A DNA stretch of 64,000 nucleotides from Rhyacophila brunnea (Eukaryota > Arthropoda > Insecta > Trichoptera > Rhyacophilidae). The translations under genes and the position numbers were made by a program. The number at the start of each line of letters is the position of its first letter. Position 1 is the stretch's first letter. The DNA is taken from the NCBI GenBank assembly GCA_022495005.1, contig JAGYXB010001043.1:124001-188000 (forward strand), given 5' to 3'. Of the stretch, positions 11,127 through 22,744 are shown piece by piece. Under the pieces are notes generated by a model. It saw only the letters and a list, made by a program, of their open reading frames with translations, was not told the DNA's origin and ran no database searches.

Positions 11127-12088
11127 CATTGGCGGCCCTAGGCTTGAACACTTAGGGGGTCATTTTTAAATAAGTAATAATATTATTGGAACTTGGCTTT
11201 TCGTTGTATACTTAAAAAACGTATTGCAAATTAGGTTTTTAAACATTATAAAAAAGTGCTAGAAATTGTTATAGATAGGTACCTACTAAACCCTTCAAAA
11301 AATGTCCATTTCACATCAAACAATCAAACTTATTTAATAAAAACACCGTAGCTTTTTAGCTTCATTTTTCATGTCACTGTCAGAAAAAGTGTTGTGTACT
11401 GATATGGAACGGCGGGATCATTTATATATATAAAACACTTTTTATATTTCCACTGATTTTATTAGAAGGTAAATTTTATGATAAATATAGCAGATGACAT
11501 TTTAATCGATAACTTGTATACAATGGTTTAACACAATGAATGCAATCAATGCGTATTACTCAAAGGTTGGATTTAAACTAAACTGCACACAAACATTGAA
11601 ATTGCATATGAAAATTTCAAACAATAGGAAGCGATAACAAATAAGTATAAAAAGGTTTACCAAAACAAAACACGCTCGCTCATTTTATACCTGTTTCATT
11701 TTAACACTTTGAAAATTTACATCTCTTTCATTTCTGGAAATGACCTAAGTGACGCCTAATACGGCGACAAAATAATATGAAGAAAAAGAAAAAGGTTTTG
11801 TTCTTCTCTTCGTCTGACATAGGAAAAATGAGAGAGAAAGAGAAATATTTATAAATATTTTATCCCGGCAGATTCTGAAATGACCCAAGGTATACACTAT
11901 ACAGCAACCGATCGTGATTCCTTCTGTTTAAATTTTATACACACGGTTAGCGTGCGTCCCGAGTTGACGAGTTAGCCGATAATTATTAGACATTGTACCT
12001 ACATCTTAGATTATAACCTACATAGATTGTAAGATATTTATTTTTGGAGGGTCAATGACCAATTGACCTAAGGGAGCAGCCGCCAATG
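11127..12088. mobile_element. Non-autonomous hAT transposon, family C, perfect 8-bp TSD
   Basis: The termini are cattggcggc and its reverse complement gccgccaatg. They are flanked by a perfect 8-bp duplication ccgacaat (11119-11126 and 12089-12096), the TSD length of the hAT superfamily. The 962-bp interior is AT-rich and has no transposase-like frame. Removing the element and one TSD copy restores the continuity of the repeat known from 8240-8570, which confirms both boundaries. This is the only copy in the window. Confidence 0.88.
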
Positions 12089-12464
12089 CCGACAATAATA
12101 AATTCGTTGCCTAGGCAACGGAACAATTCTACTATCAAACTTGCGTTTGTACACAGCTGACTGATTCGCAGCTATTTTCGTAACGGCGTGCGCGCGCAGC
12201 TCTCAATTTCACTCTCGACCCAAAAAGAAGTAGATATAACTTCAAAAAAACAAAAATGAATTTTGAATCGAATAGCATTCAAATAGACATCCTATATTTT
12301 AAATGTTAATATCAAATCTTGAATAAAATTCACAGTACTGAGGATTCATATTTTTAGTTTTAATTTAAATTGTAATTGTATGGAATCATTTCTAGCTGCC
12401 CACGATTCGCCTTTCTGCATTTTTAGAATCAATGAACTGTTATTATTTAAATGTGTCGCAATTA

Positions 12465-12625
12465 AGTATGGCAGTCGTAGCATAGTGGTAATGCACATGG
12501 CGCGATACCCAAGAGACGCAGGTTCGATTCCTTCCGGATGTCTTACTTTTGTCAAAATAGATTTTTTGTATTGGCTATATTATTTTCTCATGCCTTTTTT
12601 AAAAATTATGTATGTTCGATGGTGA
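12465..12625 (+). mobile_element. tRNA-headed SINE (family 2)
   Basis: The A-box-like tcgtagcatagtggtaatgc and B-box caggttcgattcc are followed by a body (cttacttttgtcaaaatag, attggctatat, aaaattatgtatgttc). The body and B-box region match 50535-50655. The acceptor stem cannot close, so this is not a functional tRNA gene. Confidence 0.65.
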
Positions 12626-13050
12626 TTAAGTTTTGGAGTAGAGGTGACACATTTTTTTAAGGGCATCGACCCTCACGTTTAAAGTTCTAACAGCCTCTGC
12701 CTGACACCCACCCTTGCCTAACTCACCCCGCTCGGGACGTCGGCGCCGGGTTGACTAATTAAGATTGTAATTACCAGATGGAGCTACTGCCACCTACCCT
12801 TGCCGGTTAATCTCTCTACTAAGTGAACCAGGTTGCCTTTCGCTGATGCCTACCCACGTTTAAATGTTTATTAATACTTCAAGGCTCCGCGGTAATAGTT
12901 CATTATGTCTCGACTCATTGCAATTCATGAATCCATTAATTAAATGTCTATTATCGTTTTCACACCCTCGGCAGAGTGCTGGTGGAGCTGATCAGATTTT
13001 GGGAAATGTGTGTTTTTTCAACACGTGTTTGATGTAAGTAGATCAATGAC

Positions 13051-13409
13051 TTATGGCTATACCTCAGTTGAGGCATGGTCTAAAAATGATTGCGGGTCGC
13101 GGGTGCAAATGACGCATGCCGACCGAAATATAATTTCTCATATAAATCCAACATGCGTCCATTTAATGTTCTGTTTATTATTCTATCAGTAACAATAATA
13201 ATATATTCATTGACATGTTTTCTTTTTAAAGTAAGTGGGTAACGTTTTTAGTCATCTTTACACGATTTAAGAATTAATATCTCCGTCGCTATCACGAAAC
13301 AAATTGACGTATTCACACCTCGACGTTCGCTGACTGCCAGCGAGTCCAAAATTTCGTCGCGCCTATAGTTGAAAATTATTTGCCGTTTCACTCAAGTATC
13401 GCCTTAATG
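13051..13409. mobile_element. Half-length copy of foldback family F
   Basis: It starts ttatggctatacctcagttg and carries tgcgggtcgcgggtgcaaat, catgcgtccatttaatgttc, attgacatgttttctttttaa and tttgccgtttcactcaa. The same arm appears twice, inverted, in 57161-58006 and once, reversed, at 43732-44105. Non-coding; the short open frame across it is accidental. Confidence 0.75.
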
Positions 13410-13554
13410 TTTTAGGACAGGGACCTTTTTACGTACGCGTGCCAAAATTTCCCAAATAATATTTTTTGACTGTCTGACGTGCCGAGCAGTTTTTCGTAGG
13501 GGAAAAATTTAAAAATAGTTTTAGAATTCTATTAAAAAAGTTAAAAAAAATGTA

Positions 13555-13905
13555 ATTGAATTATTCATTCATTCGTTGGATTATGAATACATAATACTCG
13601 TAGGTTCACATATTGTTGGTTATTTTTTTTTTAAATTCATTAATCCCTGCGTAACCAAACTATTATAGATAAAAAACTATTAATCTATGAAATATCCAAA
13701 GTTATGTATGATTTAATTGCATAATTTTGGATATTTGATATGATGGGTTGGTTTCCGCATGTTTTAATTGAATTTAAAAAACTAACCAACACCATCTGTA
13801 AATTGCAGTCTTAGTTCATTAAAAACAAATACGTATGACTGACAAAGTTTAGCGTGCATTATTTATGGCGGATCTTAACAGCCTACTTCCACCCTTCGCC
13901 ACCTG
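13555..13905. mobile_element. hAT-type MITE family A, right portion
   Basis: It begins within the internal block cattcgttggattatgaata and proceeds through acatattgttggtta to the terminus tccacccttcgcc. The left half is missing. Confidence 0.7.
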
Positions 13906-14350
13906 TATTAACAATGGTTACAAATGGTAGTATATCTCACTAGGAATTTGAAAAAACATAGCAAACTTAAAGGTTAAATACTTTGACAGGCACCTAAATT
14001 CGTCCAAACACCACCCTACTAACAACCCTGCATCAGGCAGGTAAAGCGTGTTTGATTAGGGCTTAAACTACGCAGACCGCATGATCTTTGCTCTAAACAT
14101 AAAGTCTAGCGTTAGCAGACGTCAGGCTTTCAGACTAATCATCCGTAGTACGTACACGGAAGTGCTACGGCGTAGAAGCGTAGCAGTCTAGGGGCGTAGA
14201 CTCTTAGCCTTGTCTGGGTAAATATTCCTACGCCGCTACGATTTGTGTATTTTCTTGCCATAATCTAGCATGCTACGGATAAGAGTATAAGTCGAACTTT
14301 TCGGTGAGTTAATTTTTTTTTTTATCTATGAATATTATTGGGTGATTTAT

Positions 14351-14806
14351 TTAGTACATTGAAGTCGTTATATGTAAATTATACGTATTACACTGAGCTG
14401 CTGTATCGGAATTCGGAAATAGTATCTTTTTAACATTATACCAGGTCATGAGGCCCAATGAAAATTGTGTACTGAAACAGTACAGTACTAGAAACGAAAC
14501 GATGACACACCCAGACTTTGAAAGAAGCACGTTTTTTCTCACCTCACCGATAATTGTATCTTTAGCTCCCGGATAAGAGTCTAGCGCATTACGCACTGTA
14601 CCAAGTACCAGATATGGCCTTATAGCACTGAGATGAAAAAATAACGCGTTGTTCGGAGAGCATTGCAGACAGTAGCTAATGTTTTCAATTTTATTAGATT
14701 CAATAAGAACATTATTTTTGAGATTGGTATCAAGTATGTATCTGATAATATTAAATAGCTTTTTATAAACTTTCCACCATCTCCTCTCTATTACCCTGGA
14801 ATACAA
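14351..14806 (-). repeat. Repeat with a chance 151-codon frame; related to 60468-60773
   Basis: Segments around 14370-14410 and 14610-14700 (atggccttatagcactgaga) resemble 60560-60730. The end also resembles the gtaaattgtacgta terminus of the repeats at 5568 and 15977. The minus-strand open frame has no recognisable domain. Its similarity to the other copy follows nucleotide repeat blocks, so I read it as transposon-derived, not a gene. Confidence 0.45.
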
Positions 14807-15593
14807 GTTGGGCAGACAAAGAGTCTGGTGGTAGAGGTGAATTTAATATTTAAGACGGTCAATATCACCACATAATATTTGGTATCCGATAGAATTTGCT
14901 TTATATGGCTACCCATTGGCCAATATAAATTGTCAGTATTATCAGTTAATTTAATTAAATTTTATTGTATATAATCTTTTAGTTTAAACTATTATTTTTG
15001 AGCACAAACAGCTACACCAAACCGTCTTATAAATTTGTACTGAGCCTACCTATTTTTATAATCCGTTCATATACTGGTTTCCAGGCGCGTCTTCATCCCT
15101 CTGGCATTATCGACGATAAGGTTTTCCACGCTGATATATTTATTGTTCATTCTTTCCATGTGTCGTACTCACCATAGTCTTGGAATCATATTAATTGTAA
15201 CTATATCAATCTCTTACTAAACATTCATTTTTCACAATATTACGTCGCTGTAGGATTGGTTTGTCGAATAGACCATAATATGTCAAATGTTCAGTAGACG
15301 AAAAACAAATTTCATTATCCTATATTTAAATATGTGGAGGAAATTAAATTGTTGTTTTTACAGCATATGAAAGCTGTATTCATTACAAAGTAATTTAAAG
15401 AAAATGATGGTTCTGGTCCATTTAGATACAAATAATCATTCTGTATTAAAAGGTTGATTTCGACAACAACGGATATTCGATAAACCAATCTATAGCGATG
15501 ATTTGTCATAATATGATCTTTTTGAACAGTCTACTCTCAAACACCATTAGTTTTTAACAATTAGTGTAGCAATGAGGCTCGTATTTTACATGT
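14807..15593. other. Intronic sequence, nothing recognised
   Basis: AT-rich. A 64-codon minus frame at 15315-15509 shows no domain. Confidence 0.4.
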
Positions 15594-15601
15594 GTCGGTT
15601 A

Positions 15602-15968
15602 CAATGACATTATTAATGGACGACGCATTCAGTACAGTAGCTAGCAAGTAAATTCGCCCATAGTGACATTCGCACGTGTATAGGTAGACATCACGCAGTA
15701 TCATTATGCGATATCACGCATCGGGAATTTATAGCAATATCACCTTTATTGTAACGGCGTTAGAACAGTGTTTCTAGTATCAATGTTCGTTTGAGCGAAC
15801 CTGTTCGAACCGAACTATTCGGCAGACCCGACAAAAAGTTTCGGGAATTTATAGCAATATCACCTTTATTGTAATGGCGTTAGAACAGATTATGCCATTC
15901 GGCAGACCCGACAAATAAAGTGAGTGCCATTTTTTTTCCCAGATGCTTCGTCCATATTAATGTCATTG
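15602..15968. mobile_element. hAT-type MITE family B, copy 1, perfect 8-bp TSD
   Basis: The TIR of about 22 bp starts caatgacattattaatgga and ends tccatattaatgtcattg. The TSD gtcggtta is present at 15594-15601 and 15969-15976. The interior holds an imperfect internal duplication: the block gggaatttatagcaatat, cctttattgtaa, gcgttagaacag and cggcagacccgac occurs twice. It is 367 bp and non-coding. It sits next to, and probably inside, the end of the repeat at 15977. Confidence 0.9.
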
Positions 15969-15976
15969 GTCGGTTA

Positions 15977-16352
15977 CATGTAAATTGTACGTAAAATATT
16001 TCACCGTGTCACAGTTTGCCGTGAGATTTCTTAACGGTCTCCAATTATATTAGTTTCAATATGAACATTAATTCAAATTTCATAGCTGATTTTGGCAAAA
16101 TTCATGAAATCTAGAATAAAAACCTAACCTAACCTAACGAATAATCCAATATATCGGCTGTTTTCAAAATTTGTTTGCTGCTGGCTTCCTGTAAACCGAC
16201 AAGAACCATGTTTTATTTAGACATTGGTTTTATGTCAGTACTATACGACCCAAAGAGGTTAGACGGTATTTAATATACGGTCATAATATATTATTTCCGA
16301 TATAACATTTCACGGTGAAGTGTGATACGGCGAACTGCATACGTACAAGTTT
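15977..16352 (+). repeat. Dispersed repeat with TTAGG-type tract, copy 3
   Basis: Same block order as 5568-5972: gtaaattgtacgtaaaat, tttgccgtgag, an attcatgaaat block, aacctaacctaacctaac (16121-16138), tttgctgctggcttcctg, accgacaagaacc and cggcgaactgcatacgtac. Confidence 0.7.
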
Positions 16353-17282
16353 CCGGACACGCCATGCCTCAGTTGTGTATGACAGCGTCGTCCCATAATT
16401 TGACACCACTAAAATGGAACGGCTCTCGACAATCTGTCTGAGACGTATTCTGCAGTTTTTCAGCGGCGCGGACGAGATGCCTTGTAGAGATTGGTGGTTT
16501 TGCGTTGCCTCCAGGGTAGGGGATAGGGAATCAGAGGAAGAGCGTCAGTGCACTAGAGTGACCTTGTGAAGAAGCTTACCTACTGGTGGTGATAGCCTGC
16601 ACTCTGCCCCGAGAGAAGCAGATGCCTATCAAGGGTGGAGGGTGTTAGCTGCTCAGACGACAGCATTTCAGTGTAGTCAAGATCCGCAGTCAAGAGGAAA
16701 TGACCAAGAAGAGAGAAAATAGTTAATTATCAATATATATTCTGTTGGAAAATATATTGATATTAGACGCTTTCAATTTCCCAACTACAATATACAAATT
16801 TGTCTTGTTTCATATTATAAGCTTTTCCGTTATGTAACCGCGTTTTGATCCTGCACTGACATGCTCTTCATAAATCGAGCTTAAAGCTCGCAGCGAAGCT
16901 TTAGTTCCCTCAGGTTTCATGTAGTCTCTCGCATACATGTATCAAGCTATGTCGACATCCTAGTCGCTTTGATACTACTGCCACAATATGGGATCTGTTT
17001 CCATATTATGATATGTGGTTACGTAGATGATTGCGTAACGTATTCATCATGTATGTTTAGATACGTTACTTTTTACGACAGGTTAATTTTGTTATTGGTA
17101 AGTTACACTGAAGTCCATGCAGAATAATTCAATATTAGTAATAGAATACTTATTTGAATTTTGTTTCCCGCATAAATATGCATATGTTGACGTGGTTTTT
17201 AACCCGTATATATTATGTCAGTTGTAGAAAGTCATGGGGTAGAAAATAGCTATGCAATCTGAGAAAGGAACAGCTGATCAAA
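16353..17282. other. GC-richer possible LINE debris, then AT-rich intron
   Basis: 16370-16720 is GC-richer, with fragments such as EMPCRDWWFCVASRVGDRESEEERQ in broken frames that look like decayed retroelement coding. No diagnostic motif allows naming it. The rest is AT-rich. Confidence 0.35.
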
Positions 17283-17325
17283 TTCCCACGATAGATTTCT
17301 GTAGAATGTGTAGAATGCGTGGGAA
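17283..17325. promoter_or_regulatory. Two inverted CGTGGGAA motifs (possible Su(H)/CSL sites)
   Basis: ttcccacg at 17283-17290 and cgtgggaa at 17318-17325 are exact matches to the high-affinity Su(H)/CSL consensus. They are arranged as an inverted pair with a 27-bp spacer; the symmetry extends to aattcccacg/cgtgggaatt. No repeat copy of this segment was seen in the window. Groucho works with Hairless/Su(H) and with E(spl) proteins, so a Notch-responsive element in this intron is plausible. The spacing and orientation are not those of the classic paired site. Functional role is inference. Confidence 0.35.
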
Positions 17326-17470
17326 TTGAAAAATCGTGAAGAATGGGGTGCAATTATTAGAGTTACTATTACGTACATTTATTTCTATGAATGATAAACT
17401 ATTGATTTATAAGCCTACGATGTAGAATTAATATCATTAACTAAATTCTGATTATTTTCGATGGAGGTTA

Positions 17471-17542
17471 GTCATAATATTTTAATTAATATAACTCAGA
17501 CCTTAAGTCATAATATTTTAATTAATATAACTCAGACCTTAA
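17471..17542. repeat. Perfect tandem duplication of a 36-bp unit
   Basis: The unit runs from gtcataatattttaatt to cagaccttaa and occurs twice without a mismatch (17471-17506 and 17507-17542). This indicates a recent slippage or duplication event. Confidence 0.9.
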
Positions 17543-18944
17543 AGTTTGCTACTTATGCTACATAAACACAGTACATATGCGAAAGAAATACGTATTGGAG
17601 AATGTATTTACTTGTGGTGTAAATAAATTTTTAATTGGTGAATTTTCAGGTGTCATCTCCGAAAGGCCGCCGCGTACAAGGCCTTGAGAAACGGAAGTTA
17701 ATGCAGCAACCCCCATTTTTTTTATTAAAAATGTCGCTAGAATGTGTACATTTAAAAATATTGGCGTTTATTTCAGCTCGATCGGACATCAAATGGCAAA
17801 GTTAGATGCAAATAATTGTGTTATTAGAATCGCTAATCGGCAGGTTGGCACGGGCGACGTGTTACGCGTGCTGCCACATTAAATCGGATGCTCCAATCAC
17901 AGACAATTATTATAATATGTAGCGGCATCAAGAGTGGGGGAGTAGTAAAAATCTATATATTTTGGCATCAAGTGGAAAAGGCACAAATATTGTATATCGA
18001 AAAGCCCTGGAATGATGATATGGATATTTATATTATGGATGGATATTATATAGAAAAGCCTTAAAATAATAAATTGAATATCTACCTACCTACTACTTTT
18101 TAAGATATTTAAATGCGATAAATGTACAAAAATATACTATATTATGTTAAAAATCTGTAATATTATATTTTTTTACTTTTTAAAATTCAATTCTTTCACT
18201 CTACTTATTAAATTTAGAATTTTTATTTTCAAATATTAAACTATTCCACTCCCGGGCAGCGCCGAGTGATACTGCTTCTGTCTCTCTCTCTTTCGAGTAC
18301 CTAAATAATTAGATTTGTTGTGAAATAATTCTCTATCGTTAATTCACCAGCAGAGTTAGAAAAGTCTTCTAAAAATCCTGTTAAGATCTCCCCTAGATTA
18401 GAGTAGCCGAAAGCTCCGGCGAGCTTTATGCGGGTGCTTACTTCTCTGAGCTGGATGTATATCTACAGCCTGAAAAGCTACCGCAAGTTATCGTTCCTGG
18501 CGCAAAATAAACTAATTACACATCATTAGCAAGCAACCCTCCACCTTCTACCCTTTTCACGGGGTTGTGTACTCGCTGAGAAACTTGTAAAAGAACCGAG
18601 CTGCGAGAATTCCACAATGCTTAGATATCAGATTAAAAGTTTGGCCATTTGCTGTAAGCAATAATTTCATTTTGTTGTATTTATTCATTTGAATTTTAAT
18701 TAACTTACTGTTCATTTCACCCCATGTCTCTTCTATGTAGACTAAGCATAATTATTTATATAAGGCAATTAATCATTATGGTTTTGAAACTAAGTTATTT
18801 TTGTTAAGTCTATTATTATTTTATTGTAACTAACTATTTTACTAGTGTACCCATTCTATATATACTATTAAATTATTGGGTCTGTAATCGTATATGTGTT
18901 GTTAGCGTCGCCATCAGCGTTGTCAATTTAACGTTTTTTTTGCC
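17543..18944. other. Single-copy-looking intron; GC-richer patches at 17640-17900 and 18380-18480
   Basis: An octamer-like atgcaaat (17807-17814) lies in the 17640-17900 patch. A polypyrimidine/AG precedes it (ttttcag at 17644-17650), but the following frame has no recognisable protein. A (ct)n stretch is at about 18281-18294. Confidence 0.3.
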
Positions 18945-19415
18945 AGATCTAGCATTTTTCTCATAGCTTGCAAAAAACACATAAGGCTTGTGGCATTTTT
19001 ACTAGCAATTTTTGATCCCTCCAATAGCTTTAAATGTGCTGAAAATGCGCTAGATGTTTAGTATTATTCATTTTCATGCGCATCAAATTTCTGACTATCA
19101 GATACATACTTAATCCAGGTAGGTCGATATGTACTTATTTTAGTCGCGTTTGAAATAAAACAACATAGTTTAACACGTTGAAACAATAGGAGGATTCATG
19201 GCCTTATAGTGAAATGGTATCATACAATTTAATGTGTTCAGGTAGACGATTATCTGAATGAAGGAAATGTATTGACTTCGTTCTTGGTAGAATAAGTAAA
19301 TTTCCTTCCAATTTTATTTTCAGAAAATCTAGCGTTTTTTCCTTGGCAATTAGCTTGTTTTCGTGCCCCTTATGGCATGTTTTTGTCAACGATAAGCGAC
19401 AACACTTAAAGTAAT
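18945..19415. repeat. Dispersed repeat, partner of 8575-8940, with an internal insertion
   Basis: Two blocks (18945-19040 and 19318-19415) match 8575-8710 and 8830-8940 in the same order. The intervening 19041-19317 is unrelated to the other copy. Confidence 0.5.
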
Positions 19416-19570
19416 ATGCCATGGGGTACCACATCAGTGGATACCAGAAAACCTGGACTTGAATGAGGCTATAAAGTAAATGTGCCAAAGTATGTGGATA
19501 GATTTTCACCATAGGGCATCATTAGAAAAAGGGGAAATGGAGTTAGTCTATTCTACCATCACCACGAGAG

Positions 19571-19930
19571 GTGCCCTGGTTTATAGAGTCTTCTTTGACG
19601 AGGAATGAGCTTAAGTTAATACTGAGGCTAAGAACAGGGCACACCATGGGCAAAAGATTTGATGTCCTCATGGGAAGAAGCGAATCGCAGCTCTGCGATG
19701 AATGTCATGTTTTAGAGGACATTGTACATATAGCACTTCAATGCCCTAAATATGAAACTTCACCGAGTACAGCTGCGAATTGCGGTTATCTATGAGAATG
19801 TCGACGAATGGCGGTGGGAAGACGGAAGAGCTAGGCAAAATTGTAAAGTTATTTAACAGAATAGGAGTGAGGACCTGATCGACGGATCCCCTTCTAGAAG
19901 AGAAGAGGCGATATGACAGCGAGTCGCAGT
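19571..19930 (+). pseudogene. LINE RNase H-region / C-terminal fragment
   Basis: The frame PWFIESSLTRNELKLILRLRTGHTMGKRFDVLMGRSESQLCDEC followed by EDIVHIALQCPKYE resembles the segment after RNase H in Jockey/I/R1-type LINEs: an RLRTGH motif, then a CxxC...HxxxxC zinc-knuckle-like motif. The frame shifts after about 19770 (RIAVIYENVDEWRWEDG continues in another frame). No RT core is left. Confidence 0.7.
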
Positions 19931-20511
19931 CGAAGCCTCGGTAAAATCACAAAAAAGGTAATGCCATTTAAAGTTATATGAAAGACATATATTATAACAA
20001 TATATAACAATATTCCATTATTATAGAGAAAAATCTTTTATTTCAAGGAGTCTGTTAGATTCGTTTTATTTTCCTCAAAACACTATTTATGTTCAGTATT
20101 TGATTCATTGTCATTCATTCATCTATATTAGGTATAGAAACCCTATATGCAAATTAGTATCCACTAGACTCCGTACGTACGCCAGCTTGTAGAAATCGGA
20201 CCCTGTGTGTTCTGTTTTATTTTAACTCTGTTGAACTGATATACATATTAACAAACGAATTCCACAGATTTTTCATAGAATTGAAGATTTTTTTATGTTT
20301 TTAAACCATGGCTACAAATGTTTTTCTGTGTGGAACATAATATTACATCGCATTTTAGTTGATGTTATTATTGATTTTTGAGGTGTTTTTAAATCACCGA
20401 AATTCCTGCTTATGTATGAACAGACATTGTATTTAAATGGATGTCCACTTCTTTGTTATATTAGTATTTTTAAGTTGTCAAACCTTCTACTTGTATTATG
20501 AACCATACAAC

Positions 20512-20877
20512 CAATGACATTATTAATGGACAACGCTCTCAATACAGTAGCTAGCAAGTAAATTCGCGCATAGCGACATTCGCACATGGATAGGTGGACG
20601 TCACGCAATTTCCATTATGCGATATCACGCATCGGGAATTTATAGCAATATGTCCTTTATTGTAATGGCGTTAGAACAGTGTTTCTAGTGTCAATGTTCA
20701 TTTGCGCGAACCCGTTCGAACCGAACCATTCGGCAGACCCGACAAAAAGCATCGGGAATTTATAGCAATACCACCTTTATTGTAATGGCGTTAGAACAGA
20801 TTATGCCATTCGGCAGACCCGACAAAAAAGTGAGTGTCATTTTTTCCAGATGCTTCGTCCATATATTAATGTCATTG
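20512..20877. mobile_element. hAT-type MITE family B, copy 2, perfect 8-bp TSD
   Basis: Same TIRs as 15602-15968 (caatgacattattaatgg ... ttaatgtcattg) and the same internal duplication. The TSD catacaac is at 20504-20511 and 20878-20885. It is 366 bp, so copies 1 and 2 differ by very few indels and derive from a recent common source. Confidence 0.92.
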
Positions 20878-20885
20878 CATACAAC

Positions 20886-21207
20886 TAATTTAATTGGACG
20901 TTTCTTCCTCCGTTTGGACCTCCGCCCAACAGGCAGTATTCACTATTGTTAGACACAGAATATAATCCTCCACATCGCGCGCCAAGAATAATGGTATCAA
21001 CTATTTCCACTCGAATGCCTGTCTTAATTATTTAACACCGCCTGGTAGACCCCCCCTCCGTTTGGAGACATTTCCCTTTACACATCCATTACAGTGATTA
21101 ACAAAACCTAGCCCCCACTTCAGAACGTCTATACTAAAGTAGCAGTCACTCCACTAGTTACTAACCTCCCCAGGCGTCGAATTTGCTTCACACCATTCAG
21201 TGGCGTG
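20886..21207. other. Single-copy-looking spacer between family B copies 2 and 3
   Basis: GC-moderate, pyrimidine-rich, no coding frame. Ends in cagtggcgtg, which resembles a hAT terminus, directly before copy 3. Confidence 0.35.
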
Positions 21208-21503
21208 CAATGACATTAAATATATGGACGAATCATCTGGAAAAAAAAATGACACTCACTTTATTGTCGGGTCTGCCGAATGGCATAATCTGTTCTAACG
21301 CCATTACAATAAAGGTGATATTGCTTTAAATTCCTGATGCTTTTTGTTCGGTCTGCCGAATGGTTCGGTTCGAACTGGTCCGCTCAAATGAACATTGACA
21401 TTAGAAACACTGCTCTAACGCCATTACAATAAAGGTCATATTGCTATAAATTCCCGATGCGTGATATCGCATAATGATAATTGCGTGACGTCTACCTATA
21501 TGA
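21208..21503. mobile_element. hAT-type MITE family B, copy 3, inverted and truncated
   Basis: It starts caatgacattaaatatatgg directly after cagtggcgtg. It carries the family B interior in the opposite orientation to copies 1 and 2. Similarity stops at about 21503, after gacgtctacctatat, so one TIR and about 70 bp are missing. Confidence 0.8.
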
Positions 21504-22744
21504 ATATAATAATGAAAATACAGTCGAACTTATTTATTACGATGAAGATCGGACCCACTGAGTTTGCTTGTTATAAGCATTACTCGCTATATTATATCGT
21601 TATATAACATTTTTCGCGCCACGTTCTATTTAAGCATAGAACATAAAAAATCTGAAAACCATCGTAAAAATCCCTGAAATAAGCATGGCATTCATAAACT
21701 ACAAAAATGTTTATTGTAATGAAGTGCTGAGCCGCCGGCGCTGGTAGGTACATACTGACTTCACAAATTTTGGACTTTTTACATGCAATTTCATCCATAT
21801 GCTTGGATACTTTTTCAATTTTGTCGGCGAAAACACCAATTAAGACACTTAACAATTATTAGTGTCATAAACGTAATCCGAACCCGGCGGCATCGGTCTA
21901 GTTAACAGGCCGGTCGGACTCTATTGCTTAGGGTCGAAAATGTTGTTTTTAACAGTTTTCCTCGGAATACCCGAGAAGTAGCTCGTTATAAAAGTGAATA
22001 AATGTACGGAGAAAATCATAAACTAAAATGTCAAAAAATGTTTCCTCATTACATACAAAATCTCACTATTTCCATTATCGTAATAACCAAGTTCGACTGT
22101 ATATTTTGTTATTCTTGATCTACGTCACTTCGTAAATCGTAGACCCACGCTACGAACCGCGAAAATAGTATAATATAATTCGTTATGTAATTTTATACAA
22201 CACACTGATATCCTTGATATTATTTAGTGTTGGATATTAATTAGTACTATATTTATTTTATATAGATAATTTAATCCACTTATGATATTCAATGTCATTC
22301 TTCGAATTGGTTTTGGCAAAGTTATCGGAATAGAAAATACCGTAATCTTGATCTACGCCGCTCGGCCAGCCGCAACAAACCTTAGAGTCTACGGCGTAGA
22401 CCATGCTACGAAACGCAATCAAGCAATTATAATCCCTGATCAGGGGCGGACTCGGAGGTCGATCGCCCGGACCGTAATGTAATTGCATCACTAAACATCG
22501 CCTTTGCCAGCTGTGCCGGAAGCGAATTGTCCGCATAACTTGGTCTGTGTTTGCCCCAAATTGCTTTACTCGAATTGTCTGGGCTGTGAAAATCACTTGG
22601 TGTTAATTATTGTACGGTCTTATTCGACACAACGTGATAGCTGAATCTTGAAGGTTTAAATAACCCACAAGCTTTAGATTACCAGTTAGCAACGGGATGT
22701 GCAAAATTAATTTTAATTAACTCCGAAAATTAATATGCTAGCCG
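21504..22744. other. Intron with a local ctacgcc/ggcgtag cluster
   Basis: Related short segments tcttgatctacg...gctacgaa occur at about 22112-22166 and 22345-22415. ctacggcgtagacc-like motifs also occur near 7905-7945 and 14160-14255. No gene recognised. Confidence 0.35.

Noticed and set aside
12465..12545. Functional tRNA gene
   Set aside because: A and B boxes are present but no acceptor-stem pairing; the sequence continues into a SINE body shared with 50535.
14351..14806. 151-codon minus-strand frame as a host gene
   Set aside because: Partial nucleotide similarity to 60468-60773 and to repeat termini elsewhere points to transposon-derived sequence.
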